The notes under the pieces were generated by a model. That model made no database searches and had not been told where the DNA came from. It saw nothing but the letters and a program-made list of their open reading frames with translations. From the NCBI GenBank assembly GCA_035279905.1, contig DATEGZ010000092.1, forward strand, positions 35,126-99,125: 64,000 bases of DNA, written 5' to 3'. A program made the translations under genes and the position numbers. This DNA is from DATEGZ01 sp035279905 (GTDB taxonomy: Bacteria; Acidobacteriota; Vicinamibacteria; Vicinamibacterales; SCN-69-37). Below are positions 15,609 to 24,031 of this stretch, one piece after another (positions within the stretch are counted from its first letter, which is position 1; every line of letters begins with the position of its first letter).

Positions 15609-16967
15609 ATGGACGAGCTTTCCGCAGACGTCGTCGTCATCGGCGCAGGCTTCGCCGGGTTGAGCGCCGCGGTCCAGCTGGCCGGCGCCGGCCGGCGCGT
15701 CGTCGTCGTCGAGGAAGCGCCGCGGCTCGGCGGCCGCGCCACGGCGTTCGTCGATCGCGAGACCGGCGAGCGCGTGGACAACGGCCAGCACGTGCTGTTC
15801 GGCTGCTACCGCGAGACGTACGCGTTTCTCGATCGCGTGGGGACGCGTGCGCTCGCGCCGCTGCAGCAGAGCTTGTCGGTGACCATGGCCGATGCGACGG
15901 GGAAGCGATCGACGTTGACGTGCCCGGCCTGGCCGCCGCCGTGGCACCTGCTCGGCGGCTTGATGCGCTGGAAGGCGCTGTCGGTGGGCGATCGGCTGTC
16001 GTCGATTCGGCTCGGATCGCTGCTTCGCGATGTCCGCCGGCGAGGCGCCGCGGCCGTTGCGGGCGACGTGCCGCCTCGCGACACGGTGTCGTCCTGGCTC
16101 ACGGCGCGCGGTCAGTCGCCCCGACTACGCGAGTGGCTGTGGCACCCGCTCGCGGTCGCCGCGCTCAACCAGGATCCGTCTGTCGCCGCGGCGGCGCCGT
16201 TCGTCCGCGTGCTGGGCGAGTTGTTCGGCCCAGGGCACGAGGACGCGGCGATCGGTCTCGCGTCCGTGCCGCTGGACGAGCTGTACGCGCTGCCGGCGCA
16301 GCGCTATCTGGAGGCGCGCGGCGGGCGCGTGCTGACGAAATCTCCCGCGCGCGTCGAGCTCGACGATCGCGGCCGCGTGAGTCACGTCGAGGCCGGATCG
16401 ACGCGGATCAAGACGTCCGTGGTCGTGTCCTCGGTGCCGTGGCATGCGTTCGCCCGGATCTGGGCGGGCGATGTGCCGGCGCCGCTGCTGCCCGTGGCCA
16501 CCAACGCCGCGCTGATGGAGAGCTCGCCGATCGTGACCGTCAATCTCTGGTTCGACGGGCCCGTGATGCGCGAGCGATTCGTCGGCCTCGTCGGCGGGCC
16601 GATGCACTGGGTCTTCGACAAGAGCGCGATCTTCGGCGCCGCGGCGGGGCATCTGTCGATCGTCTCGAGCGGCGCGAATGCGATTGCCCGGCTCGAGAAC
16701 GCCGAGCTCACGCGTCTTGCGACTCAACAGATCGCGCAGGCGCTGCCCGAATCCGCCGCTCGCCGGCTTGTGCGCTCCGTCGTCGTGCGCGAGCAGCGAT
16801 CGACGTTTTCCCTGGAGCCGGGTGCGCCGCCGCGGCCGCAGACAGCGACGTCCATCCCTGGCTTCTACCTGGCCGGCGACTGGACGGACACGGGGCTGCC
16901 GGCCACGATCGAGGGCGCGGTCGTGAGCGGCCATCGCGCTGCACAGGCCGTGCTCGGGGGAGCATAA
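15609..16967 (+). CDS. hpnE: Hydroxysqualene dehydroxylase HpnE
   Basis: 452 aa flavoprotein that reduces hydroxysqualene to squalene, completing the HpnCDE route. FAD-binding VVVIGAGFAGLSAAVQLAGA at the N-terminus is followed by VVVVEEAPRLGGRA and FVDRETGERVDNGQHVLFG. A C-terminal FAD motif is in FYLAGDWTDTGLPATIEGA. It is the last gene of the squalene cluster. No squalene-hopene cyclase is in the window, so the end product (hopanoid or other) is not shown. Confidence 0.92.
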   Translation: MDELSADVVVIGAGFAGLSAAVQLAGAGRRVVVVEEAPRLGGRATAFVDRETGERVDNGQHVLFGCYRETYAFLDRVGTRALAPLQQSLSVTMADATGKRSTLTCPAWPPPWHLLGGLMRWKALSVGDRLSSIRLGSLLRDVRRRGAAAVAGDVPPRDTVSSWLTARGQSPRLREWLWHPLAVAALNQDPSVAAAAPFVRVLGELFGPGHEDAAIGLASVPLDELYALPAQRYLEARGGRVLTKSPARVELDDRGRVSHVEAGSTRIKTSVVVSSVPWHAFARIWAGDVPAPLLPVATNAALMESSPIVTVNLWFDGPVMRERFVGLVGGPMHWVFDKSAIFGAAAGHLSIVSSGANAIARLENAELTRLATQQIAQALPESAARRLVRSVVVREQRSTFSLEPGAPPRPQTATSIPGFYLAGDWTDTGLPATIEGAVVSGHRAAQAVLGGA

Positions 16968-16975
16968 TCTCCGCA

Positions 16976-18190
16976 ATGACGTCGGTCGTCATCCACTACG
17001 GCGAGATCGCGCTGAAGGGCAGGAACCGCCCGTGGTTCATTACCATGCTGGTGCGCTCCGTCCGCACGCTCCTGGCCGATCTCGACGTCCTGCACACCAG
17101 GCACGTCCTCGGCCGGATTGAAGTGCGGCTCGGGCCGGGCGCGGACTGGGAGGAAGTGCGCGCGCGGCTCGCGCGGCTGCCGGGCATCGGCAACTTCTCG
17201 CGCGCGTTTCGCGTGGCTCCGGACCTCGACGCGATCGCCGCCGGCGTGATGGCCGGCATCGAGGGTTTGCCCACGACGACGTTCCGGATTGCGGCGCGAC
17301 GCGCGGACAAGCGGTTTCCGATTCCGTCACCGGAAGTCGAGCGCATCCTCGGGCGGCTCGTCCAGGACCGCATGGGCTGGCCGGTCGATCTCTCGAAGCC
17401 CGCGATGAAGATCCACGTCGAGATCCTCACCGACGAAGCGTTCGTCTACGTCGGCAAGGAAGCCGGCACGGGTGGATTGCCGATCGGGACGAGCGGGCGC
17501 GTGTTGTGCCTGCTCTCGGGCGGGATCGACTCGCCGGTCGCGGCCTGGCGGATGATCCGCCGCGGCTGCCGCGCGCACTTCGTGCACTTTCACAGCTATC
17601 CGATCCTCTCGCGCGCGTCACAGGACAAGGCGCGGACGATCGCGCGTGAGCTGACGAGGCATCAGCTCAAGTCGCGCCTCTATCTCGTGCCGTTCGGCGC
17701 GATCCAGCAGCGCGTCGTCGTGACGGTACCGCCGCCGCTGCGCGTCGTCGTGTACCGGCGGTTGATGCTGCGGATCGCTGAGAGCCTGGCGAGCAAGTGC
17801 GGCGCGCTCGCGCTCGTCACCGGCGACGTCGTGGGTCAGGTGGCGTCGCAAACCGTCGAGAATCTCGATGTGGTTGGACGCGTGGCGACGCTGCCGTTGC
17901 TCCGGCCGCTCATCGGGTTTGACAAGGACGAGATCACGGCGCAGGCGCAGCGGCTCGGGACGTACGAGACGTCGATCATCACCGACGAGGACTGCTGCAC
18001 GCTGTTCACGCCGCCGTTTCCGTCCACACGCGCCACGCGCGAAAGCGTGGAACGCGCGGAAACCGGCCTGGATTTGCCCGCGCTCGTCGCCGACGCCGTC
18101 GAGGCGACGGTTGTGGAAGATTTCAAGTATCCCGCTGCAAAAGATACCGGGAGTAGTTTTACGCAAAACGTAAAAATACTCCCGGTATGA
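16976..18190 (+). CDS. thiI: tRNA 4-thiouridine synthase ThiI (without rhodanese domain)
   Basis: 404 aa. It adenylates and thiolates U8 of tRNA and can donate sulfur for thiamine. The N-terminal ferredoxin-like and THUMP domains (to about 165) are followed by the PP-loop SGGIDSPVAAWRM and a conserved cysteine region DEDCCTLFTP. There is no C-terminal rhodanese domain, as in many bacteria. The tail after VVEDFKYP is encoded by a 43-bp hairpin palindrome (18145-18187). ATG 16976 has CATAAT 7-8 bases upstream and a distant GGGGGAG. Confidence 0.9.
   Translation: MTSVVIHYGEIALKGRNRPWFITMLVRSVRTLLADLDVLHTRHVLGRIEVRLGPGADWEEVRARLARLPGIGNFSRAFRVAPDLDAIAAGVMAGIEGLPTTTFRIAARRADKRFPIPSPEVERILGRLVQDRMGWPVDLSKPAMKIHVEILTDEAFVYVGKEAGTGGLPIGTSGRVLCLLSGGIDSPVAAWRMIRRGCRAHFVHFHSYPILSRASQDKARTIARELTRHQLKSRLYLVPFGAIQQRVVVTVPPPLRVVVYRRLMLRIAESLASKCGALALVTGDVVGQVASQTVENLDVVGRVATLPLLRPLIGFDKDEITAQAQRLGTYETSIITDEDCCTLFTPPFPSTRATRESVERAETGLDLPALVADAVEATVVEDFKYPAAKDTGSSFTQNVKILPV
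18145..18187. repeat. Near-perfect 19-bp-arm hairpin in the thiI 3' end
   Basis: Left arm TACCGGGAGTAGTTTTACG (18145-18163), loop CAAAA, right arm 18169-18187, with a single mismatch. No T-run follows, so it is not a classic intrinsic terminator. It encodes the final ThiI residues and lies 26 bases before the next gene. It could be a REP-like element, an mRNA-stabilising hairpin or an operator. Confidence 0.85.
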
Positions 18191-18212
18191 TTTCACCCTC
18201 AGGAGATCACTC

Positions 18213-19220
18213 GTGAAGCTCACCCCAGGCAAGCTGGCAGGCATGAAGAAGGTGGCCGATGGCCGCGGCGTCATCGCGGCGGCCGCGATGGATCAGCGCG
18301 GGTCGCTGCAGAAAGCGCTGGCCAAGGAAAAGGGCGGCGACGTCGACGACGCGATGATGCAGGAGTTCAAAGCGCTGGTCACCGAAGTGCTCACGCCGCA
18401 CGCCAGCGCGATCCTGCTCGATCCGGAGTGGGGCATCGGGCCGTCGAAGAAGCGGTCGAAGAACGCCGGGTTGCTGCTCGCTTACGAGAAGACGGGCTAC
18501 GACAAGACGGGGCCCGGGCGCCTGCCGGATCTCCTCGATGACTGGTCGGTGCGGCGGCTGAAGGAAGCCGGCGCCGACTGCATCAAGATCCTGCTCTACT
18601 ACACGCCGCTCGATCCGAAGCCGATCAACGAGATCAAGCACGCGTGGGTCGAGCGCATCGGCGACGAGTGCCGCGCGAACGACATCCCGTTCTTCCTCGA
18701 GTTCGTCGGCTACGAGGAAGGCGCCGATGAGAAGGGCCTCGACTTCGCGAAGAAGAAGCCGGGCGTCGTCACCGGCAGCATGGCGGAGTTCTCGAAGGAC
18801 CGTTACGGCGTCGACGTGTTGAAGGTGGAAGTGCCCATCAACATGAAGTTCGTCGAGGGCGCGAAGGCGTTCGCCGGCGAGCGCGCGTACACGCGCGACG
18901 AAGCGAAGAAGCTCTTCCTCGACGCCGCCAAGGCGGCGACCAAGCCGTTCATCTATCTCTCCGCCGGCGTGAGCAACGCGGAGTTCACCGAGTCGCTCGC
19001 GCTCGCGTCCGAATCAGGCGTGCGCTACGCGGGCGTGCTGTGCGGCCGCGCGACGTGGAAGGACGGGATTCCGGTCTACGCCAAGCAGGGCCCCGCGGCG
19101 TTCCGCGCGTGGCTCGAGAGCAAGGGCGTCGAGAACATCAAGAACGTGAACACCGCGCTCGCATCGGCGAGCCCGTGGTTCTCGTTCTACGGCGCGAAGT
19201 CGGCGGACGCGCTCGGCTAG
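18213..19220 (+). CDS. Tagatose-1,6-bisphosphate aldolase-like (LacD family)
   Basis: 335 aa. It resembles class I LacD-type aldolases, which cleave tagatose or related ketose bisphosphates into triose phosphates. AAAAMDQRGSL, AILLDPEWGIG, IKILLYYTPLD, DVLKVEVPINMKFVEG (candidate Schiff-base Lys) and YLSAGVSNAEF are family-like. The actual sugar is not certain. The start is GTG 18213 with AGGAG ending 7 bases before, one of the clearest ribosome sites here. Confidence 0.85.
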   Translation: MKLTPGKLAGMKKVADGRGVIAAAAMDQRGSLQKALAKEKGGDVDDAMMQEFKALVTEVLTPHASAILLDPEWGIGPSKKRSKNAGLLLAYEKTGYDKTGPGRLPDLLDDWSVRRLKEAGADCIKILLYYTPLDPKPINEIKHAWVERIGDECRANDIPFFLEFVGYEEGADEKGLDFAKKKPGVVTGSMAEFSKDRYGVDVLKVEVPINMKFVEGAKAFAGERAYTRDEAKKLFLDAAKAATKPFIYLSAGVSNAEFTESLALASESGVRYAGVLCGRATWKDGIPVYAKQGPAAFRAWLESKGVENIKNVNTALASASPWFSFYGAKSADALG

Positions 19221-19257
19221 CGCGGCCCGGCCGGCCGTCGCCTATACTCCGGCGTAA

Positions 19258-20028
19258 ATGTCATTCCTCGGCCGGCGGATGTTCGGCGTCGCGTTCATCG
19301 CGTTCGGCCTGCTGCAGTTCCTGTACGGCGATTTCATCCCGGGACGCGCGCAGGCCTGGCCGGCGGCCATGGCGGGCCGATTGATCTGGGCGTACGCCAC
19401 CGGCGCGCTCTTCGTGTTGGCCGGCGCGGCGATCGTCGCTGGACGGAAACCGCGCGTGGCCGGATTCCTCATCGCGGCGCTCGTGTTCGCCTGGGCCGTC
19501 ACGCGCAACGTCGCGCCCGCGCTCGCCGATCACAGCTTCGGCACCCCATGGACTGCGCTGGGCAAGGGCATCGCGCTCTGCGGCGGCGCGCTCGCGGTCG
19601 TCGGCTCCGCGACCGGGCGATTCGACGGCGGGCACAAGCCCATCGGCGTGGTGCTGCTGGCCGCCCGGCTGATGTTCGCCGTCTATCTGATCGATTCCGG
19701 CATCCAGCACTATCTGTTCACCGACTTCGTGAAGCTGCTCATCCCCGCGTGGATTCCGCAGCCGCGGGCGTGGACCTACGTGGCCGGCGCCGCCCTCTTT
19801 TCCGGAGGCATCGGCCTGATCGTGCCGAAGACGACGCGCCTGGCCGGGACGCTCGTCGGGCTGATGATCTTCACGTGGTTCTGCATCCTCCACATTCCGC
19901 GGGCGCTCGCGGCCGCACCGGCCGCCCAGCGCAACGAATGGACGGCGGTGTTCGAGGCGCTGGCGTTCTCGGCCACGGCGTTCATGCTCACGCAGGGGGC
20001 CGCGGCGGAGGTCCGTAGACGGTCGTAG
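19258..20028 (+). CDS. Integral membrane protein, DoxX-like
   Basis: 256 aa with about eight hydrophobic segments in two similar halves. The spacing of helices and motifs such as RRMFGVAFIAFGLLQFLYGDF and AARLMFAVYLIDSGIQHYLF recall the DoxX/SURF4-like family. Substrate and role are unknown. ATG 19258 lies 9 bases after TATACT, suggesting a short leader or none. Confidence 0.7.
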   Translation: MSFLGRRMFGVAFIAFGLLQFLYGDFIPGRAQAWPAAMAGRLIWAYATGALFVLAGAAIVAGRKPRVAGFLIAALVFAWAVTRNVAPALADHSFGTPWTALGKGIALCGGALAVVGSATGRFDGGHKPIGVVLLAARLMFAVYLIDSGIQHYLFTDFVKLLIPAWIPQPRAWTYVAGAALFSGGIGLIVPKTTRLAGTLVGLMIFTWFCILHIPRALAAAPAAQRNEWTAVFEALAFSATAFMLTQGAAAEVRRRS

Positions 20029-20100
20029 ACGACCCGGACCGTTGTAACATTCGACCGTTCCCGATTTCGGCGGCGTTCGCTCGGCTCGAAGGAGGCCCTT

Positions 20101-22092
20101 GTGGCGAGACTTCTCCGGCGGTCACTGATTCCGGCGCTCGCGGTCGTGTCCCTCAGCCTGACCACCGCGGCGCAGACGCCGCCCGCGCCCCGCCCCGAAC
20201 AAGAGGCGCTTGCCGCGGCCGTCGCGATCAAAGACCCGGCCACCAGGCTCGACGCCCTCGAGAAGATCCGCGCGGACTTTCCTCAGGCCAACCTCGGCCC
20301 GGCGGATGGGCAGATGCTCGCGACGCTCGTCAACAATTTCCCCGATCGCGCGGACGCGATTGCTACGGTCTTCGATCGCATCATCGGCCGGATTCCGGCT
20401 GACGCGGCGCCCGAGGTCAGACTCTCCCAGACGCTCACGCCGGTCGCCATCGTCGTGTCGAAGCAGCTGCTGCTCGACCGGTCCGAGACGCTTGTCGAGG
20501 ACGCGCTGGCCGGGATGGACCTCGAGACGTACGTGCAGGGGCAGCGCGATCTCGCGAAGCGCGCGAACCGGCCCGAGCCGGCGCGGATGCAGCTCGAGAT
20601 CGGGTTTAACACCGCCCGCGCTCGCGCGCTCGAGCAACTCGCGCGCATCGACATGGCGCAGGCCGAGCAGCGCCTCAAGGCCGCGGTCACGATGAATCCG
20701 GCATTTGGAACGGCACAACCCGCGCTCGCCGACATGTACCTGGCGAAGGGCGACGCCGCGAGCGCTGAGGCTGTCTACAAGGACGCGATCAAAGCCAGCA
20801 CGACGCCCGCGGTGGCCAGCCGCGCGTCGATGGCGCTCGCCGACTTCTACCTCAAGCGCGGCGACGCGGCGTCGGCCGAAGCGCAAATCAAGGACACGCT
20901 GAGGACCAATCCGATGTACAGCGCCGCGCTCCTCGCGCTTGCGCGCATCGAAGACAAACGCGGCGATATGGCGCACGCGCTCGAGCACTACCTGACCGCC
21001 GCGAGCAGCGGCGCGCTGCCGGCCGCGGACGCCACCGCCGCGCACGCGCTCTATCGCAAGGCGCACGGCAGCGAGGCGGGATTCGAAGTCGAGCTGGACA
21101 AGATCTATCGCGAGAAGTTCCCCAATCCCGTGAAGCCCGAGCCGTACACGCCCGCCGTCGCGCCAAAGGCCGCCAATCGCATCGTGCTGCTCGAGATGTT
21201 CACCGGGTCGGGCTGCGGACCGTGCGTTTCCGCGGATCTCGCGATGGACGCGGTGATGGAGCGCTACCCGCCGGACGCGATCGTGCCGGTCGCGTACCAC
21301 GCGAACATCCCGCTGCCCGACCCGATGGTCGTGCCTGGCGGCGACGGTCGTCGCGAGTACTACAAGGTGCGCGGCGTGCCGACGTTCAACATCGACGGCG
21401 CGCTCGGCCAGCTCGGCGGCGGCGCGCGCGCCAACACGCCGGGCACGTACGGCAACTACATCCTCAAGATCGACAAGGAGCTCGCGGTCCCGCCCGCGGC
21501 CTCGATCAATCTTTCGGCGATCGGCGAGGGCGAGCTCGTCAGCGTGACGGCAAGCGTGTCGAAGATCGCGACGAAGTCGAAGGATCTGCGGCTGCACCTG
21601 CTGCTCGTCGAGCGCGAGCTGCACTACATGGGCGAGAACGGTGTCCGCTTCCACCCGATGGTCGTGCGCGCGATGGCCGGCGACCGCGGCGCGGGCATCC
21701 CCATCAAAGGCAACGGCACGACGAAGTACACGTTCGATCTCACCGCGATTCGCAACGACATCACGAGCACGCTCGCGGCCGAGCTCGAGAAGCGGCGCGC
21801 CAGCGAAGCGACGGGCTCCGCGCATCGCGAGTACGCCGCCGACGGTCACCCGTACACGTCGATCGATCTCGCGGCGCTGTCGGTCGTCGCGTTCGTGCAG
21901 GACGGCGGTTACGTGCCGGCGGGTGCGCCGCCGGCCGCAGAGACCGCGGGAGATTCCGTGTCACCAGGCGCCGCGCTCGTGCAAACGACCAGGTCCGCAC
22001 CGCCCGCGCGTCCGGTCCCGGCGTCCGGCCTGGCGATCAACGTTCTGCAGACCGCGAAGGCGGACGTCGTCAGAAAAGGGGGAGGAAACTAA
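20101..22092 (+). CDS. Secreted TPR protein with a thioredoxin-like domain
   Basis: 663 aa. Signal peptide (about 1-24, ending TTAAQ). Residues about 25-330 hold degenerate tetratricopeptide repeats, e.g. PAFGTAQPALADMYLAKGDA and TPAVASRASMALADFYLKRG. About 355-450 is a thioredoxin-like domain with a CGPC active site (FTGSGCGPCVSADL) and a cis-Pro in RGVPTFNIDG. The rest is beta-rich and unassigned. It may be an exported disulfide reductase or sensor. GTG 20101 is supported by AAGGAGG 6-7 bases upstream. Confidence 0.78.
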   Translation: MARLLRRSLIPALAVVSLSLTTAAQTPPAPRPEQEALAAAVAIKDPATRLDALEKIRADFPQANLGPADGQMLATLVNNFPDRADAIATVFDRIIGRIPADAAPEVRLSQTLTPVAIVVSKQLLLDRSETLVEDALAGMDLETYVQGQRDLAKRANRPEPARMQLEIGFNTARARALEQLARIDMAQAEQRLKAAVTMNPAFGTAQPALADMYLAKGDAASAEAVYKDAIKASTTPAVASRASMALADFYLKRGDAASAEAQIKDTLRTNPMYSAALLALARIEDKRGDMAHALEHYLTAASSGALPAADATAAHALYRKAHGSEAGFEVELDKIYREKFPNPVKPEPYTPAVAPKAANRIVLLEMFTGSGCGPCVSADLAMDAVMERYPPDAIVPVAYHANIPLPDPMVVPGGDGRREYYKVRGVPTFNIDGALGQLGGGARANTPGTYGNYILKIDKELAVPPAASINLSAIGEGELVSVTASVSKIATKSKDLRLHLLLVERELHYMGENGVRFHPMVVRAMAGDRGAGIPIKGNGTTKYTFDLTAIRNDITSTLAAELEKRRASEATGSAHREYAADGHPYTSIDLAALSVVAFVQDGGYVPAGAPPAAETAGDSVSPGAALVQTTRSAPPARPVPASGLAINVLQTAKADVVRKGGGN

Positions 22093-22133
22093 GAGGGTTC
22101 GTTGGGCTTGCCCGCCGTAGCCTTGGCGAAGGC

Positions 22134-22180
22134 GGGTTCGTTGGGTTCGACCGGTTCGACAGGTTCCGCGGGTTCGACGC
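22134..22180. repeat. GGTTCGAC-type short tandem repeat
   Basis: Degenerate copies of GGTTCGAC/GGTTCCGC between convergent genes. The segment 22144-22175 matches 440-471 in the E2 linker at 29 of 32 positions by eye. A CCCGCCG...GGCGGG stem lies just before it (22110-22136). Confidence 0.75.
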
Positions 22181-22917
22181 TACCTGACAGGCGGCGTGAA
22201 CTTGAACACCGCGTCGTCGAGCGTCGGGTTGGCCTGCGGTTCGAACGACGTCGTCGTGCGCGAGACAACCGTCTCGCCGGGCGGGGTGCCGTCCTCGAGG
22301 ACGCGCCGCACCAGCAGCGTGTCCACGTCGATCCAGACGGTCATCGCACGGACGTTGCTGACGTGTCCCGACGCGGCGTACACCGACTTGGCGGTGCCGG
22401 TGAGCTTGTGACACGGCTTGCCATTGATCGTCTCCGTGCCCGCCACCGTCGCATCGCCGAATTCCGTCAGCGCGCCGGTCAGACCCGACTGTGAGAAGAG
22501 CCAGGGCGAGATCACCAGGATCGATCCTGCCGAACGAGCGGCGCCCGTGACAAAGGCGCTCGTTCCCTGTCCCTTCGGATAAGTTTCCGCGGCGCCGCTG
22601 GTTCGCCACCACGTGTGAAACGCTTCCTCATCGGACCAGACGACGAAGCGATCGGTGTTGCCGACCTTCGTGAAGTCGAAGAAGAAGCTGCGCGGCGCGC
22701 GGTAGTAGGTCTTGAACGTGTGGTGTTCGTTCGAGATTCGGCTGGTCGTTCCGAATTCGTGATCCACCGCGCCCGTGTCGGAGTACGTCTTCAGCGCGGC
22801 GTAGACCGCGCGGCTGCGAGCGAGGATGTCGTCGGCCGCGGCAAGGCGAGGGCTGGCGTGCGGCCGCGCGATGAGCACGCACGACGTCAGGACGATCAGA
22901 CGCGCGGTCTTCACCAT
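22180..22917 (-). CDS. Exported LolA-like/DUF2092-type protein
   Basis: 245 aa with an N-terminal signal peptide (about 1-28). The body, with alternating beta strands (AVDHEFGTTSRISNEHHTFK, TYYRAPRSFFFDF, MTVWIDVDTLLVRRVLEDG), resembles the half-barrel fold of outer-membrane lipoprotein sorting proteins. In that group a fatty or hydrophobic ligand binds inside. No Lol partners are nearby, so the ligand is unknown. Confidence 0.65.
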   Translation of the reverse strand: MVKTARLIVLTSCVLIARPHASPRLAAADDILARSRAVYAALKTYSDTGAVDHEFGTTSRISNEHHTFKTYYRAPRSFFFDFTKVGNTDRFVVWSDEEAFHTWWRTSGAAETYPKGQGTSAFVTGAARSAGSILVISPWLFSQSGLTGALTEFGDATVAGTETINGKPCHKLTGTAKSVYAASGHVSNVRAMTVWIDVDTLLVRRVLEDGTPPGETVVSRTTTSFEPQANPTLDDAVFKFTPPVR

Positions 22918-22949
22918 GGCGTCACCCGGAATTGGAGCGCCACAGGATA

Positions 22950-23226
22950 TTACACCTTCGGCCGGTGCTGTACTCGGTCCGCGAAATCGTGAATCGCGCG
23001 CAGCTGTTCGGGTGTCAGCGCGAACTCCACCCCGAAAATCCGTCCCGAGAACGCCGTGGCGCGGGCGAGGCGCAGCAAAGTAGGCAAGTCAAAGGGCGCG
23101 CTGACTACACCGGTTCCAGAAAGATCTGCCCGCTCGTCAACGTTGGCCTCGAGGACCCGCGCCGCCTCCCGGCAGCACGCTGATGGCCAGGACTAACGAG
23201 GTTGTCGCGAGTCGCTGCGGGGACAT
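22950..23226 (-). pseudogene. Small exported protein gene broken by a frameshift
   Basis: ATG 23226 opens a signal-peptide-like N-terminus (MSPQRLATTSLVLAISVLPG) that stops after 29 codons. In the -1 related frame the same strand continues with coding-like sequence (AARVLEANVDERADL, then LPTLLRLARATAFSG, then FALTPEQLRAIHDFADRV) to TAA 22950-22952. The total of 277 bases is not a multiple of three. One base inserted near 23170-23180 would join the parts into a ~91-aa exported protein. This could be a true pseudogene or an assembly error. I do not recognise the family. Confidence 0.45.
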
Positions 23227-23237
23227 CGCTTCAGCAA

Positions 23238-23326
23238 ATTCTACGCCCCCGGACTTCCGCGGAGCCCCCGGGACCTCCAGCGGAAGCCCCCTTGGACTTC
23301 CAGCGTAGCCCCCGGACTTCCGAGGT
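23238..23326. repeat. Four degenerate ~20-bp tandem repeats (GGAAGTCCGGGGGC type)
   Basis: On the minus strand GGAAGTCCGGGGGC and variants (GGAAGTCCAAGGGGGC, GGAGGTCCCGGGGGC) occur four times between the frameshifted gene and the lipoprotein gene. No function is apparent. The period varies by a few bases. Confidence 0.7.
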
Positions 23327-23791
23327 CTATTTCCTGAGTATCTCCACCCCGCTGACGGCGCCCAAACACGTCGTCCCTGTGAACGGCACGCGAATCTGGT
23401 CATTCTGCATCGTCGCCGTGCCGCTCAGCGAAATCGGGCACGAGTCGATGCTCGGGCTCGTGCCGATGCCGGTCGCCGTCCACGTGATCGTGTCGCCCGA
23501 CAGTTTACCGCTGGCCGTGCCCGTGACCGTCATGTTGTTGAAGCACTTCGCGGTGAACGTGCCCGAGCCGGTGTCGCCGTTGACGTCGGTCACATTCCAC
23601 ATGAAATCCGAGCACGTGCTCGAAAGCGACGTGGCCGGCGCGACCGACGACCAGGTGCCACTGAGGCCCTGCACGCCCGTCTGGCTGGGCGTCGTCGAAG
23701 GCTTCGTCAAGGACGACAGGAGAGATTCGGGATTGCAACCGGCGCCCGCCACGGCGGCGACGAGCACTGCGGTCATCAGCTTGCGTGTCAT
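23327..23791 (-). CDS. Small lipoprotein of unknown function
   Basis: 154 aa. ATG 23791 has GGAGG 9 bases upstream and starts a lipoprotein signal (MTRKLMTAVLVAAVAGAGC). The mature part is Thr/Ser-rich with several cysteines (SSTCSDFMWNV, KCFNNMTVTG, DSCPISLSG, GTTCLGAV), probably disulfides, and reads like a small beta-barrel or lipocalin-like domain. I do not recognise a specific family. Confidence 0.75.
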   Translation of the reverse strand: MTRKLMTAVLVAAVAGAGCNPESLLSSLTKPSTTPSQTGVQGLSGTWSSVAPATSLSSTCSDFMWNVTDVNGDTGSGTFTAKCFNNMTVTGTASGKLSGDTITWTATGIGTSPSIDSCPISLSGTATMQNDQIRVPFTGTTCLGAVSGVEILRK

Positions 23792-23852
23792 GAAAGGCCG
23801 CCTCCTCGTCCAGTATCGTCCGGAGGACTCTGCCGCAGTAGTCGGAAGTACG

Positions 23853-24012
23853 GAGCGAACGAGCGGCAGCGAGTGAGCCGCCGGAGCGGAGCGGGGAAAT
23901 GGGGCCCCGCGAGCGACCCGCCTTCGTTCGCTTCGCGAACTTCGGCGTGGCCGCGCCGAAGCCGTAGGCGAAGGCGGGCGGCGATAGGGGGTCCGGCGGG
24001 ACGAAGTCCCCC
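23853..24012. repeat. Cluster of GC-rich palindromes before def
   Basis: Three stacked inverted repeats: the GGGGCCCC block shared with the hpnC end (23891-23916), CCCGCCTTCG paired with CGAAGGCGGG (about 23917-23978), and a GGGGGTCC/GTCCCCC stem (about 23987-24012). No open frame of interest was found in the 240 bases between the lipoprotein and def genes. Confidence 0.7.
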
Positions 24013-24019
24013 GGACAAA

Positions 24020-24025
24020 TATAAT
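24020..24025 (+). promoter_or_regulatory. Consensus -10 box of a leaderless def promoter
   Basis: TATAAT ends 6 bases before the def ATG at 24032. Transcription would therefore begin at or next to the start codon. No Shine-Dalgarno is present and no good -35 box is seen. Confidence 0.65.
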
Positions 24026-24031
24026 CACCGC

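Noticed and set aside
15113..16975. Long upstream extension of the thiI reading frame
   Set aside because: The extension is antisense-like Arg/Ala-rich shadow of hpnD and hpnE; only the part from ATG 16976 looks like protein.
18145..18187. Intrinsic terminator of thiI
   Set aside because: The hairpin is strong but lacks the T-run after the stem and lies within coding sequence, so it is listed as a repeat instead.
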